Source: Eulemur rufifrons
Lineage: Eukaryota; Chordata; Mammalia; Primates; Lemuridae
Direction of reading: 5' to 3'
Length of the DNA stretch: 64,000 nt
NCBI RefSeq assembly: GCF_041146395.1
Contig: NC_091010.1
Coordinates: 50,736,001 to 50,800,000 of the forward strand
Shown here: positions 1 through 11,089 of the stretch, in pieces
Position numbering within the stretch: position 1 is the stretch's first letter
Layout of the letters: each line of letters begins with the position of its first letter
Notes under the pieces: generated by a model
Database searches by the model: none
Told to the model about the DNA's origin: nothing
The model's input: the letters and a program-made list of their open reading frames with translations, nothing else
Made by a program: the position numbers and the translations under genes

Positions 1-330
1 TGAGACAGAGGTTTGGGCTGTGGGTTTGGGTCTGTGTGAATGTATCATGTGGAGTTCATTCATCTCTTGGGGATCATTCCAGGTCACCTCCCTGTGTCCT
101 TGAATAGAACAGACATGTGATATTGGGTCTTGCATAGAGAGCTCCGAAGAAAACTCCAGGAGAAATAGAAATCTGGGTGGGATTTTGTGCCAGTTCCTCT
201 CTGTTTTTCGATATGTACCATCCCTTTATAGACATGGGATACATTAGCTTTTATGTTTATTATTAGCATTATTTTTTTACACTGCTAATATTTAACATCA
301 TTAATATAAGATAATAATAAAATTATTTTC
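1..330. other. Unique DNA, nothing recognised
   Basis: No repeat family or credible exon is seen. The last 60 bases become AT-rich, with short ATA and TAA runs just before the MIR that follows. Confidence 0.5.
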
Positions 331-554
331 CTGTATTGAGCATCTACTCTGCACAATTATATTATGCACAATTCTACATCCTTCCCATAACCCACGAGAT
401 TAACTTTATGATCCCTGTTTTACAGATGAGGAACTCAGGTTGAACAGTTAGGAAGTATTCCAAGGTCACGCAGCTAGTAAGTGGCAGAGATGGAGTCCAA
501 ACCTAGGCTTATCTAATTGCAAAGCCCATACACTCAAACACTGTGCTAAATCAC
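331..554 (-). repeat. MIR SINE
   Basis: An almost full-length MIR, read from its 3' side on the plus strand. It opens with 'tattgagcatctactctg', passes the core 'tttacagatgaggaa' and 'ggtcacgcagctagtaagtg', and ends in the tRNA-derived head near 'gcaaagcccatacactc'. Confidence 0.85.
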
Positions 555-1133
555 AGGACTCAAGTCATTTGGGGATACAATTAATGTCTGAATTGTTCTT
601 TGCTTGAGAGTGAGATGTTATCTGTATAGCCTGCATTTTAGTCCCGTAAATCATGTGTCTATTTTGGAGAAGACTCAGGCAGAAATCGTTTTTTAAAAAA
701 TTTTCTAATTTTTTTTTTTACCTTTGCTGAATTTTCCCTTCCAGCTAGAAACTAGTTTTCCCAAAACTCTCCTCTGCTGCCAACACATCAGATGTATCAA
801 CCACCTGAAGTTGGGCTGCAGGGGTAGAATTTATTTACAGACATTTTAATTTCCCTGGTGATAATCAAATTAATTTTGTTGCAACTCTTTAACATTCTAA
901 TTGAATGATGGAATGTCACTGAGTGTGTTTTACAGATAAAAGGCAGCCAGCATCTTACCATGCATGGATAAGAACAGAGCTGGAGTCTGGGTCTACAGTG
1001 TCCCTTTGCCCTACAGCCCAGACCTGGTCAGTCCATTCACTTGGGCTTGAGAAAAGTCATTTGGCCAAGGGCTGTCAAATCTGCAGTCCAGCCAAAATGC
1101 TGGCAGTCACCTCTGCCAGAGAAAGACCTTTGT
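555..1133. other. Unique DNA, nothing firm
   Basis: AT-rich with T runs near 690-720. The piece around 970-1030 ('gagctggagtctgggtc') vaguely recalls a MIR head but is too short to call. Confidence 0.4.
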
Positions 1134-1420
1134 GTCATTCGTTCATTTATCAACTATTTCTTAGGTGTCTACTATATATGTGCCAGGCACTGTTCTGGCG
1201 TAGTAGTGAACAAAACGGGCGAGTCTGTATGCCGTTCTTTTGGGGGATGCAGAGGATAAACTAATGAAGAAATGCAACGTAAAATCCCATGAAGAAGAGC
1301 GAAGCACGATAATGCATACAGAATGTTGGCGTTGCTGTTCAAGAGGGATTCTCTGGGGAAGATTTGAGCAAAGCCTGAATGAAATGGGGAAGAGCATGGC
1401 GGCCAGAGGGAACGGCAGCT
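1134..1420 (-). repeat. L2 LINE 3' end
   Basis: Reverse of the L2 3' terminus: 'cattcgttcatttatcaac' leads into 'tgccaggcactgttctgg', 'gtgaacaaaacgggc', then 'gatttgagcaaagcctgaa' and 'cagagggaacggcag', which is the L2 order. Confidence 0.8.
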
Positions 1421-1880
1421 CTGTGGGGTGTGTGCTCATCTGCAGACCAAATCCCCCACCCCCGTCACATTCTGAGCGGTGAATTCACCTGACCTGAATG
1501 TTCTGTCCATTCTCATGAGTTTCCTCCAGACCAACTCCTTTGGAGAAGGTTTATTCCATCTGTGTCTCCCTTTCTTTAAGAAGTTTATTGGAGAAGTAAC
1601 CATTACCTTATAAAAGGCAATGTGTGCAGCATGCGGAGGAGGGGGCAGTAACATGCTTTGCGATTTCTGCGTCTATTAGTCACGAAACAGAATTTGTGAA
1701 TAGATGGAACATAACAATGTTGAGAGATTAGATGGAAGTTTCCAGGATCATTTACATTACATGCGTTTTTCAATTTTCTAGTAAGTGCTAGAGGCTGTGA
1801 GATGGGCTGAGACCACTTTGGTACTCAAATCCTTTCAGTAATAATTTATTATCATTAATTTATTTTTATTGAAGAAATAT
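1421..1880. other. Unique DNA, nothing recognised
   Basis: No repeat or exon is seen. A run of Cs and CA near 1450 and an AT-rich end at 1840-1880 are the only compositional features. Confidence 0.4.
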
Positions 1881-2082
1881 TAGCTATCATCATTAGTGAG
1901 TACTTACAATATGTCAGGTACTGTTCTAAACATTTTATGTGGATTATCTAATTTAAATCTCACAACAAGGCTGAGAAATCAGTTCTTTTATTGTCCACAT
2001 TTTGTGATTGAAAAAACAGAAGCACAGAGAGGTTGATAATTGCCCAGGATCGCACATTGACAACCGATCCAGGTTTGAGACG
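1881..2082 (-). repeat. MIR SINE
   Basis: Contains 'tcaggtactgttctaaaca', 'aagcacagagaggttgat' and 'cccaggatcgcacattg' in MIR order. Confidence 0.8.
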
Positions 2083-2124
2083 TGGGCAGTCTGGGGTGGA
2101 CATCTGCAGCTTACTGTGGGTTGA

Positions 2125-2265
2125 GTGCTGGGGTAAGAGCTGGCAGGTAAGTGCTCTTATCTTTCTGCGAGAAAACGGAGGCTGGGAAAGGTTAAGTGTC
2201 TTACTGGAGGCCACATAGTTGGATGGTTGTAGAGTCCAGAATTGAACAATGGAATCTAATCTTTC
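2125..2265 (-). repeat. Possible second MIR fragment
   Basis: 'gagaaaacggaggctggg' followed by 'aggttaagtgtcttactgg' and 'ggccacatagttggatgg' follows the MIR core. The left part is diverged, so the start is uncertain. Confidence 0.55.
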
Positions 2266-2799
2266 TGGCGAGGAGGCTGTGTTTTCTTAAGGCCCTGCTA
2301 AGCTGCTCTTCCTAGCAGCCCGGCTCAGGCCACACTCCTTTCTGGGGGTGATGAGAGGACTAGGGCTAGCACCAGCCTTGGGCAATTCCCCAGCACCCAG
2401 CTCTGCCCCCTCCTTCCTGCTGCGTCTCTTCAGGCCCGGGGTCTAAGGTGAAGACTGGCCTTGGGGACAATGCACTGGAAGGATTTTTGGAAGCATCACA
2501 GGCTACTGAGCCCAGGGCATTGTGGCTGTGGGATACCTCAAGGACAGTTCAGAGATGGGGATATTTGAGCTAAGGGTGGTGTTCTGTGGGTTCTGTACCA
2601 GAGCAGACATGAATGGACGCAGGATGGAGCTCTCTTAGGCAAGTCAGTCACTGCTGCCTGTCCTGTTTCTCAAGATGTTTCTTGCGGTGCCATTTGGATA
2701 GTCAAGTTACCATTAATTGTTGCATTTTTGTTCTTCCTGTACTGCATCTCCAACACATAAATTCCTCCCCTTTCCTACTCTTGTGATTCTTCTGAGTAG
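2266..2799. other. Unique DNA, nothing recognised
   Basis: GC-richer stretch with no known repeat. Open frames are short and show no family resemblance. Confidence 0.4.
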
Positions 2800-3050
2800 T
2801 AATGATAATAAAATAATAAATAACAAATAGATTTGGGTAGTTCTTCCCACATTACAAAGCACTTTTTTTATGCATTGTCTCCTTGAATCTAGTTAAAAAC
2901 CTCATGAAATGTCATCATTTTGATGTTATATTAAAGATGAGAAACTGGAGGTTCAGAGAGGTTCCTTGTCCTGCCTGTTGCCACACAGCTACTAAGTAAC
3001 TGTGCCAGAACCCAATCCTAGTTGCTTGACTTTTCCCCTCTCTGCTGTGC
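2800..3050 (-). repeat. MIR SINE
   Basis: Carries 'cattacaaagcacttttt', 'agatgagaaactggaggtt', 'cagagaggttccttgtcc' and 'ccacacagctactaagtaa', the MIR/MIRc core order. Confidence 0.8.
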
Positions 3051-4004
3051 AGCCTCTACAAATCATTTCCTAATTAGTCTAACGACGCTCTGTCAAGCTG
3101 GCTTCAGCTGCCCTTGTAAAGACAAGCTTGAGTGAAATCAAATGATTTTGCTGCGGAATGAAAACATTTGCACGATGCTGTTTTCTAAGCCATCCTCACA
3201 TATGGGTCTCTTGGCTCAGGAAGCCATTTCAGATTTGGGGAGGGCTGCGGAGGCTGAGGAGGGAAAGAATTCCTTCCTTGTCACAGGTGAGCTAGTTGGA
3301 AATCCCAGAGCCTGGTAGCATGTCCCTTGCAGGGCCAGTGGGTCTAGGAAGGGAGGAGAGAGAGGAAGCCTGTGTCTTGTAGTAGTAAGTGTCCTTCTCT
3401 TTGAGAAAATGCCACAGCTGAAGGAGAGCTGTTGGCCTACTACTGTTCCCAGCACTAGGACCCTCTTTCCCATTGGTCTGGGCCCCTAAGTAACCTAGGT
3501 GAAGATGAACTGGATTATTCAGTCGGGGACAATGAACAAGCACCTATTGTGTGGTGGGAGAAAAATAAAACAGAATGGTATGGGATGTGCTATGGGTGGG
3601 ATTGTAGTTTAAATAGTGTTTAACCTGGCAGATTTCACTTATTTTTCAAGATGTGCATTCAGTTTATAGAAAACAAAAAGCAAGAACAACCAAAACTTGC
3701 ATGGGGCAGGCATTGTAATATACCAAGCCTTTTGCAAGGTGTGTATGTGTGTCTGTGTGCACACTTGCAAAATCAAAACTTCAAAGCCACAAGAAAGCTT
3801 TTACACCAGGCAAGTATTATATCACCTTTGCTCATCTCTGCCCCATCCCAACACTACAAGGTCCACATCTCCATTGCAGGTGGGTGGTGGTAACAAGGAA
3901 GGAGTCCCAGCCCTTCTCAGCCTCTGCAGCCTTCTCCAAACTGAGGAAAAAACCAGTTTTCACCTTTTGTCTTTTTCCATGGGATGTTTCTTTATCTTCT
4001 CCTT
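3051..4004. other. Unique DNA, nothing firm
   Basis: No clear repeat. A short GT/CA patch lies at 3738-3762. Several overlapping open frames of 80-127 codons run here; they overlap one another in different frames and resemble nothing, and one of them ends inside the L1 T run. Confidence 0.4.
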
Positions 4005-5300
4005 AGTTCATGGCATCATGTTAGCTGTAGGATTTTTTTTTTTTTTTTTTTTTTTTGGCAGATATTCTTTACCTAATTGAGGAAGTTCCCCTCTATTTCT
4101 AGTTTGAGAGAGTTTTTATCATGAATAGATGTTGGATTTTGTCAAATGCTTTTTCTGCATTGGTTGATATGATCAGAGGATTTTTCTTCTTTAGTCTTTG
4201 GATGTAGACTTACACTGATTGATTTTCAAATGCTGAACCAGCCTTGCATACTTGGGATACAACCAATTTTGTTACATATAATTCTTTGTATATATTGCTG
4301 GATTGGATTTGCTGATGTTGGTTGAGGATTTTTGCGTCTATGTTCATGAGAGATATTGATCTGTATTTTTCCTTGCTTGTAATGTCTTTACCTGGTTTTG
4401 GATATTAGGGTAATTCTGATCTCATAGAATGCTTCTATTTTCTAGAAGAGATTGTAGAGAATTTGTACTATTTCTGCCTTAAATGATTGGAAGAATTCAC
4501 AGGTGAAATCATAAGACCTGGTGATTTCTCTTTTGGAAGGTTAATGATTATTGATTCAATTTCTTTACAAGAAATAGGGCTCTTCAAGTTATTTATTTCT
4601 CCTTATGTGAGTGTTGCTGGTTTGTGTCTTTCAAGGAATTGATCCACTTTATATGAAGCATCAAATTTGTGGGCATAGAGTTATTTGTAGTATTTATTTA
4701 TTATCCTTTAAATTTCAATAGGATCAGAAGTGATGACTATTTAATTTCTAATCTTGGTAATTTGTATCTTTTCTCTTTTTTTCTCCCCTTGGTTATCCTC
4801 ACTAGATGTTTGTCATTTTAATTGATCTTTTCAAAGAACCGGCATTAATTTTAATTAATTTTCTCCATTGTTTTCCTGTTTTCAAGTTCACTGATTTCTG
4901 CTCTAATTCTTTTTTTATTTATTTTTTTGTCTGCCTGCTTTTAAGCTTAAATTGCTGTTCTTTCTCTAGTTACCTAGGGTGGAAGCTTAGGTTATTGATT
5001 TTGGATCTTTCTTGTTTTCTAACATAAGTGTTCAACACTATACATTTCCCTTTAGGCACTACTTTCCTGCATCATTTTTGACCTGGTGTTATTTAGAAAT
5101 GTATTGTTTAATTTTCACATGTTTGGGAATTTTTACAACTATCTTTTTGTTGTTGGTTCTAGGCCAATTCTATTGTGTTCTGAGAACATACTTCAAGTGG
5201 TTTCTGTTGTTTCAGACTTGTTCAGATGTATTTCATTGCCCCAAATGTCTATGTTGGTGAACATTCCATACCAGCTTGAGAAGGAATGAATATTTTGCTG
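4005..5300 (-). mobile_element. L1 LINE fragment (ORF2 region), antisense
   Basis: Reverse strand of a decayed L1 ORF2. Diagnostic pieces in order are 'catgttagctgtagg', 'gaggaagttcccctctattt', 'tttttatcatgaatagatg', 'aaatgctttttctgcattgg', 'agaccaa'-type degenerate segments and 'tattgccccaaatgtctatg'. Frameshifts and stops break the reading frame throughout, so no reverse transcriptase can be made. Divergence suggests an old L1M-class copy. Confidence 0.85.
4033..4056. repeat. T24 homopolymer inside the L1
   Basis: An uninterrupted run of 24 T bases sits where L1 ORF2 normally has a short T stretch between 'gttagctgtagg' and 'cagatattctttacc'. It looks like local slippage rather than a poly(A) tail, because L1 ORF2 sequence lies on both sides. 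Confidence 0.75.
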
Positions 5301-5610
5301 TTGTAGATTTAGGCTGAGACCTCAGGGCTCCCCACCTTTCTTTCCCATAAGATGGTGCCTTCCCAGTAGGGAAGCTCCCAGGATGGCTGAGAGTTACACT
5401 ACAGTAACTTTCAGTCAGGCAAGCAACCAGGTCATAGGCAGTATTAGGAAAACCAGAGGACAGGGAGGAGTGGGTGGTGGGTCATACGCTAAGTTACGTA
5501 GAGATTGGGGGTGAGAGGAACAGATATAATTAGGCTTGTCTTGTGTTCTCATACCTGTGCTTGGTACTTTACACACATTGTTTTGCATAATCTACATCAG
5601 TACTCTCCAC
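5301..5610. other. Unique DNA, nothing recognised
   Basis: No known repeat is seen between the L1 and the LTR that follows. Confidence 0.4.
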
Positions 5611-6133
5611 AGTAGCTGTGACGATTAATTTTATGTTTGTCCACTTGACTGGGCTAACGGATGCCCAGATAGCTGGTGAAACATTATTTCTGGGTCTGTC
5701 TGTAATGGTGCTTCTAGAAGAGATTAGCATTTGTATCAGTAGACTGAGTAAAGAAGATCTGTCCTCACCAACGTAGGTAGACATCATCCCATCTGTTGAG
5801 AGCCCAAATAGAACAAAAAGGCAGAGAAAGGGCAAGTTCACTCTATCTCTTCTTTAGCTGGGACATACATCTTCTCCTGTCCCTGGATGTTAGAGCTCAT
5901 GGTTCCTGAGCCTTTGGACTCTGGGAGTAGCACCATCAGCTCCTCTGGGTCTCAGACGTTCAGACTTGGACTAATTACCCGCTGGCTTTCCTGGTTCTCC
6001 ATCTGGCAGATCGCAGATGGTGGGACTTCTCAGCCTCCATAATGGTGTGAGCCAATTCTCACAGTAAATCTCTTCTTACATGTCTGTGTATATCCTATTG
6101 GTTCTGTTTCTCTGGAGAACCCTAATATAGTAG
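5611..6133 (+). mobile_element. Solo LTR of MaLR/ERVL type with 5-bp target duplications
   Basis: The element begins near 'tgtgacgattaattttatg', contains 'ccacttgactgggctaac' and 'tgagccaattctcacagtaa' (a decayed polyadenylation region), and ends 'tttctctggagaaccctaa'. The 5-base word 'agtag' lies directly on each side (5611-5615 and 6129-6133), as expected for an LTR insertion. I recognise the family as a common mammalian repeat but do not assign its exact name. Confidence 0.7.
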
Positions 6134-6329
6134 GGCACATCCTGAGGGTGGACAAGGCATTCCATTGGGTGATCAGAGCAAAATGTTAGACCTTCTATTT
6201 TTGTTTTTGAATCCCATTACTGTTTCTACCTTGGAGTACATTTTAAAATGTATTGGACATATTAGTACAGAACTATAAAGTAGATAAAGACTAGTTCTCA
6301 CTACCTCCACTGCTGAAACCCTGGCTGAG

Positions 6330-6890
6330 CCACCATGATTTCTCATTAGGATTATTGCAATAGCCTCAGATCCATCTCCCTGCTTTCACCCTCCTTGCAG
6401 TGTGACTGAACCGGGCAATCCTCTTACACATAGGTCAGGCCATGTCACCTGCTTCTCTGGCTTCCTGTTTTATGCCTAGAAAACCCCATTCTCACTGCTC
6501 ACCTTCTCTCCTGCTGCTCTTGACTCCCTCCCTAACCTGTACTTACACTAGTCTCCTTGCTGCTCCCACCTCAGGGCTTTTGCGGGGGTCTCCCTCTGCC
6601 TGAAATGCTCTTTTCCAAAATCTACTCAACTTGCTTCCTCAATTTCTTCAAGGCTTTTCAATTTGCACCCCACTGCATTTCCTATTCTCCCTTCCTGCTT
6701 TAATTTTTCCTCATAACATTTATCACTGTCAGACATATAATTTACTTATTTATTTTGTTTACTGATTATCTTCCCCCAACTAAAATAAGATGCACTAGGA
6801 CAAGGTTTTTGTTTTGGTAATGCTGTATCTCTGGCATCTGACACATCCTTAGAAGGTCCTCAGTGAACACATGAATACATGAAAGAATAA
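6330..6890 (+). repeat. L2 LINE, end of ORF2 and 3' UTR
   Basis: A long forward L2. It holds 'ccatgtcacctgcttctctg', 'cctcagggcttttgcg', 'tctgcctgaaatgctcttt', 'cttcaaggcttttcaattt' and the 3' part 'catttatcactgtcagaca', ending 'gaatacatgaaagaataaa'. The coding part is broken. Confidence 0.85.
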
Positions 6891-7061
6891 ATATTGCAGG
6901 GGGTGTTAAACTTCGTTGACTGATGGGGTGCAAAATGAAAACATTGTATAGTCTCAGAGACGTGAGGCTGAGTTCATGCCACTAGAAAGGCAGAGTGGAG
7001 TTTCAAACCAGGGCTTTCTGGCACCAAAGCCCACATTACCCTAAGTTGTTGCTTTTCAGGA
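6891..7061. other. Unique DNA
   Basis: Short unannotated spacer between the L2 and the purine tract; nothing recognised. Confidence 0.4.
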
Positions 7062-7161
7062 TGGGAGAGAGGGGGAGGGATAGAGAGACAGAGAGAGAGA
7101 AAGAGGGAGGAAGGAAGGGAAGGAAGAAAGGAGGAAGGAGAAAGCAAAGGAGAGAGGGAGA
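7062..7161. repeat. Purine-rich low-complexity tract
   Basis: About 100 bases that are almost entirely A and G on the plus strand, made of degenerate GAGA, GGGA and GAAG units. Such tracts can form triplex DNA and often vary in length between individuals. Confidence 0.85.
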
Positions 7162-8055
7162 TTAGCATTTGAATAAGCATTTGAATCAGAGAGAGGATGA
7201 GAATATAAATGAGAATGAGAATTGAACTTAAACACAAGAAATCATCAGGACCAAGGACAGCAAATGTTAGCCACATCCAGTGGCCAGGAAGTCCTTTGGG
7301 GACAAGAAATCATATTTCTTACCCCTGGAGCCTTTGATACATGTTCTGTGGAATGTTTCGGGATGCGGGAGGGTTGCCTCATCTCAACCACGTTCTCTGA
7401 AGTTGAGTCTCAGGTCAGTGCAGCCAGATGCCCTGGCCGTCCCTCCACAGTGGACCATTGCCATCCTTATTTGGAGGGTTGCACTTAGTGAGTTAGTGGT
7501 CAGCTGGCACTGAAGTTCTGACTGGCTACATGAAGAGAGAAAGCCTTTGAAGAGCTCCCCTGGCACTGGGGGAAGAGTCATCTTCCTAATCCCCTCTCCA
7601 ACCAAAAAAAAAAGTGTGGTCTAGCCTTGGAAATGGCAGCATGCAGTAAGACAAGAGGAAAGAGAAGTTCTGTTTTGACCTCCTCAGGTTTCCTCCTGTC
7701 CTCCAGCTCCCCTCCCTGCCCAGAGCATCCTTTCTCCCTTCCCAGCCCTGAACCCAGGAGCCTGTGATCTGGTCCCCTGCACTGGGCTCTTTGTGGGCGA
7801 GCTCCAGTGTCCCTCTCTTCCTCCCTTTCCATTGCTGCCTTTGCTCATGAGTGTGTTCTACCTGATGACCACACACAGAACCAGGGGCAGCAGCAAGTCG
7901 GAGGCCTTTGAGGGCGTCACCTGTGTATCATGCTGTGGGAGGGTCACACCGTCAACCAAAAACTATTTCAGCAGGGAAACAGAAGATCAGAGCTGGGCAG
8001 TTTGATGAAATTTAAGATTCAAAAAGCTTTGGGGTATATCGAATTGTGTTACCAC
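7162..8055. other. Unique DNA, nothing recognised
   Basis: No repeat is seen. Overlapping open frames of 70-96 codons exist on both strands at 7.2-8.0 kb, with no domain and no consistent splice context. Confidence 0.4.
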
Positions 8056-8444
8056 ATATCTTAGTCCATTTGGGCTGTAATAATAGAGTAACACAGACTG
8101 GCTAATTTGTGAGCAACAGAAGTTTATTTGGCTCACAGCTCTGGAGACTGGGAAGCCCAGGATCAAAGGGCCTGATATCTAGTGAGGGGCTTTGTGCTAT
8201 GTCATCTCATGGCGGGAGGTGAAAGGGCAAGAGAGCATGAGAGAGCAAGAGAGGCCACACTTGCTTTTGTAACAAACCTACTCTTGCCATAATGAACCCC
8301 CTCCCACCATAACAATGTTGATCCATTCATGAGGGCAGAGCCCTTGTGACCTAATCACCTCTTAAAGGCCCCACCTCTCAACACTTGCGTTGGGGATTAA
8401 GTTTTCAACACATGAACTTTGGGGGACACATTCAAACCATAGCA
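8056..8444 (-). mobile_element. MLT1A-type MaLR LTR, antisense
   Basis: Reads in reverse as an MLT1A LTR: 'cttagtccatttgggctg', 'cacagctctggagactggg', 'tgacctaatcacctcttaaa', 'ggccccacctctcaacac' and 'ttcaaaccatagca' at the end. Near full length. I see no internal retroviral sequence beside it, so it is a solo LTR. Confidence 0.85.
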
Positions 8445-8835
8445 CCATGGAAAAAAAGTTTGGAAGGTGCATCTGAAGTGTAAGTAGAGTCTGACAAATC
8501 TCGTTCCGCCCTGATCCTTCCCCATTGACTTCTACACTAGGTAAGAAATGCTGAGCCCATCAAGGGAGGAACAGACTTCAGTAATGGACTCTTGCCTTGG
8601 GGAGTTGGGTGTGTTGAGTATTAAAATGGCAGTGAAGACCATGACAGAAGGAAACACAGATTATTTCTGAGAAGGGCGACATGATGAAGAAAGTAGGCTA
8701 GAAGGGCCAGGGGAAGTCCCAGGAAGGGGAAAAAATACCAGGAATATGCCATTATGGAGATATCTATTTGCCTACAAAGAATGTTGGAGAAGCAGGAAAT
8801 TCTGGCTTTATTGCATAAAGATAAAGAAGGTGACT
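8445..8835. other. Unique DNA, nothing recognised
   Basis: No repeat or exon signature is seen. Confidence 0.4.
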
Positions 8836-9168
8836 GTCTAGAACAGCACTGTCTAATTGGAATAAAACATGAACCAAATATGCAATTTAAAATTTTCTAA
8901 TAGTTAAGTTAAAAAAGGGAAAAGAAACGAGTGACATTAATTTTAATGATGTATTAATTTATCCAATATATTCAAATTTTTATCATTTGAACATGTAATT
9001 TATATGAAAATATTAATGATGTTTCAACATTATTTTTTCCCACTAAGTCTTTGAAATCCTGTGTGTATTTAGCACCTGTAGCCATCTCAATTCTGACTAG
9101 CCATCTTTCATGTGCTCAGTAGTTACATGTAGCTACTGCCTACTGAGTTGGACAGCACAGGTGTAGAA
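8836..9168. mobile_element. hAT-type MITE, complete, with 8-bp target duplications
   Basis: A noncoding DNA transposon of about 317 bases (8844-9160). It starts 'cagcactgtctaattgg' and ends 'gagttggacagcacag', which are imperfect terminal inverted repeats. The flanks 'gtctagaa' (8836-8843) and 'gtgtagaa' (9161-9168) match at 7 of 8 bases, the size typical of hAT transposition. A second copy of the same family is at 50047-50373. I do not assign the family name. Confidence 0.8.
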
Positions 9169-9454
9169 GATCCTTTTCCCTTCTCTGAAATTCTTATTTT
9201 TTATTCCTTCATTGTTACAAGCATTCCTTGGTTTTGCTTGTCTTTCCTGCTTGAGCATCTAGTGTATGTGTGCTCACGCATGGATTTGGCAAGTGCTTTT
9301 AGGTTTGTGGTTTTGTCAATGTAATTGAGTATAAGTGATTTGTGAATGGAGCCACCTCTTTTTACTTCTGTATCCCTGACTCAGGCTCTGCGAGAACAGG
9401 GAGGTTTTGGAGAATGGATGGTGGGTGCAACACGGACAGAGATGTTATTATGTA
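9169..9454. other. Unique DNA
   Basis: Nothing recognised. Confidence 0.4.
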
Positions 9455-9602
9455 TCACTGTCTGATCTTAGGCTGAATCGCTTCACCTCTTCCTTCCTCT
9501 CTTTCCTTCTCCCTCAAATGGGGACAGTGGGATCATTTATACCTGCCTGCAGGAGTGTTGTGAGGATAAAGGCACGCCGGATGTAAAGGACATTTTGGAA
9601 GG
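9455..9602 (+). repeat. MIR SINE fragment
   Basis: The sequence 'ctgaatcgcttcacctctt', 'aaatggggacagtgggat' and 'gttgtgaggataaaggcac' follows the forward MIR core and 3' part. Confidence 0.7.
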
Positions 9603-10439
9603 TAAAAAAAAAAATGCCACACAGGTAAGTCAGGGTGTATTTGTTATTTTAAGATCATTGAAATCAGCTGTTTCCTCTCCCGCTCTTTGTATGTTGGTAA
9701 CCTTGTTGCCAGCAGGGAAACCTTGGCATTATACTCCTGAAAATTGTACTCATGTCGAGATTGGGGTGTGTGTTTCTGTATGTGTTGGGGTGAGGGGAAG
9801 CAAATGAAATTGTATCTTGAAGTTGTCTGACAAAAGATCCCCCAACCCCTTTGTGTATCAGGCTGTGTCCACAAGCTAATCAGCCCCTGAGCTTTCTGCT
9901 CATAGAGGTCTTTGAAGTACACAAGTCTGGCAGTTAGAGCTGTCAGAGGCAAATTTCCCTTGCCCAAGTGTTTGGTGGCTCTGGATTCCAGGAACTCACT
10001 ACACTGTCTTACCAACCTGTACTCAGGAGAGCACTCTCCATCAGGTAGACTCAGAGAAACACTTGGTCTTGTCCTTCCCTGAGTGCTCACACCTGGCCTT
10101 CCTTCTGGACTGAGAGGGCATTCGCTTGCAAAGGGCACTTCACTTTGTTAGATGATCAGTTTCTGCTTGGAATGAAACTCGTGTTTATTTATTTGGGTGC
10201 TTGCTGTAGGCAGACATGGTGGGTGGTGCGGGGTGGGCGGAGCTGAGCCTGTATGTGCCATGAGAGTGTCTGGCCTAAACCCTAGCAGTGACTCCAGCTT
10301 CTGTCTTGTGGACGTTACTTGTGATTGGCTTGGATGCCCTGCTGCACCCCCGAGGGCTCTTCCTCGGGCACTGCTCTGGGATCCCACCTTTATTCCTTTT
10401 CTCTCCCTCTAGTTTGCCAGGTAGATACTGCTAGAGTGA
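9603..10439. other. Unique DNA, nothing recognised
   Basis: No repeat found. A 164-codon open frame runs on the minus strand (9644-10138), but it has no recognisable domain and I do not call it a gene. Confidence 0.4.
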
Positions 10440-10640
10440 TGTTCCATAGTTGCTCCTCCTCTGAAATTGTCAATAGCTCTCTGCTGTCACCGGATTAGAG
10501 CCATTCCCTGTAGCTGGACTTCTGAGCCATAGGCAGTCTGGTTCCTGTTTACATTTGCTCTGGGTGGACTGCCTGCCCTCCCCTGAACGAGCTTCTCCTG
10601 ACCCCATCTCCATGCCTCTGCCCTTTCTCTTCTAGAGCTT
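10440..10640 (+). repeat. L2 LINE fragment (ORF2 end)
   Basis: Follows the L2 segment that encodes the end of ORF2: 'tcaatagctctctgctgtc', 'gagccataggcagtctgg' and 'ctccatgcctctgccctttc'. Diverged, so moderate confidence. Confidence 0.6.
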
Positions 10641-10879
10641 CTCCCACAGAGGGTGACCTACAAAGTCTCAGTTTATCTGGACTGGGGCTTCCTGGGGTGC
10701 AGGACCTTCAGCGCTCAAGCGGGTGTGTTCACCCCTCCTGTGCCTATCTCTGCCTATTGACATTTTGCCCCTTTTTAGGGTCTTGATGAATTCCCTGTTG
10801 AGCCTCTGAGCTTTAGTTCTCATTGTCTGGACATTCACATGGCACAGGTTGTTTATGTTGTCTTTTGTCGTAGGTGTTT

Positions 10880-11030
10880 GTGTTCAGTTATCTTCTCATC
10901 TAAAGTGCAAGGGATTTGAGGACAAGGATTATGTCTAATTCTTGGGATCCTTTGGAGCACCTGGCACAGGGCCTTTTACACTGGAGATGTTCAGACATTA
11001 TGTGATGCATGAATGGATGGTGAATAAATT
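10880..11030 (+). repeat. L2 LINE 3' end
   Basis: 'aaagtgcaagggatttgagg', 'caaggattatgtctaattc' and 'gcacctggcacagggcctt' leading to 'gaatggatggtgaata' is the L2 3' terminus. It probably belongs with the L2 piece 240 bases upstream. Confidence 0.8.
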
Positions 11031-11089
11031 ATATCTTTATAATGGCAGGGTGTATCATAACTATATTGATGGATTTTTAAAATTTTTAT

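Noticed and set aside
4806..5260. Phe/Leu-rich plus-strand frames resembling membrane segments
   Set aside because: Antisense strand of L1 ORF2, not a gene.
9644..10138. 164-codon open frame on the minus strand
   Set aside because: No domain or homologue recognised, and no supporting splice sites.
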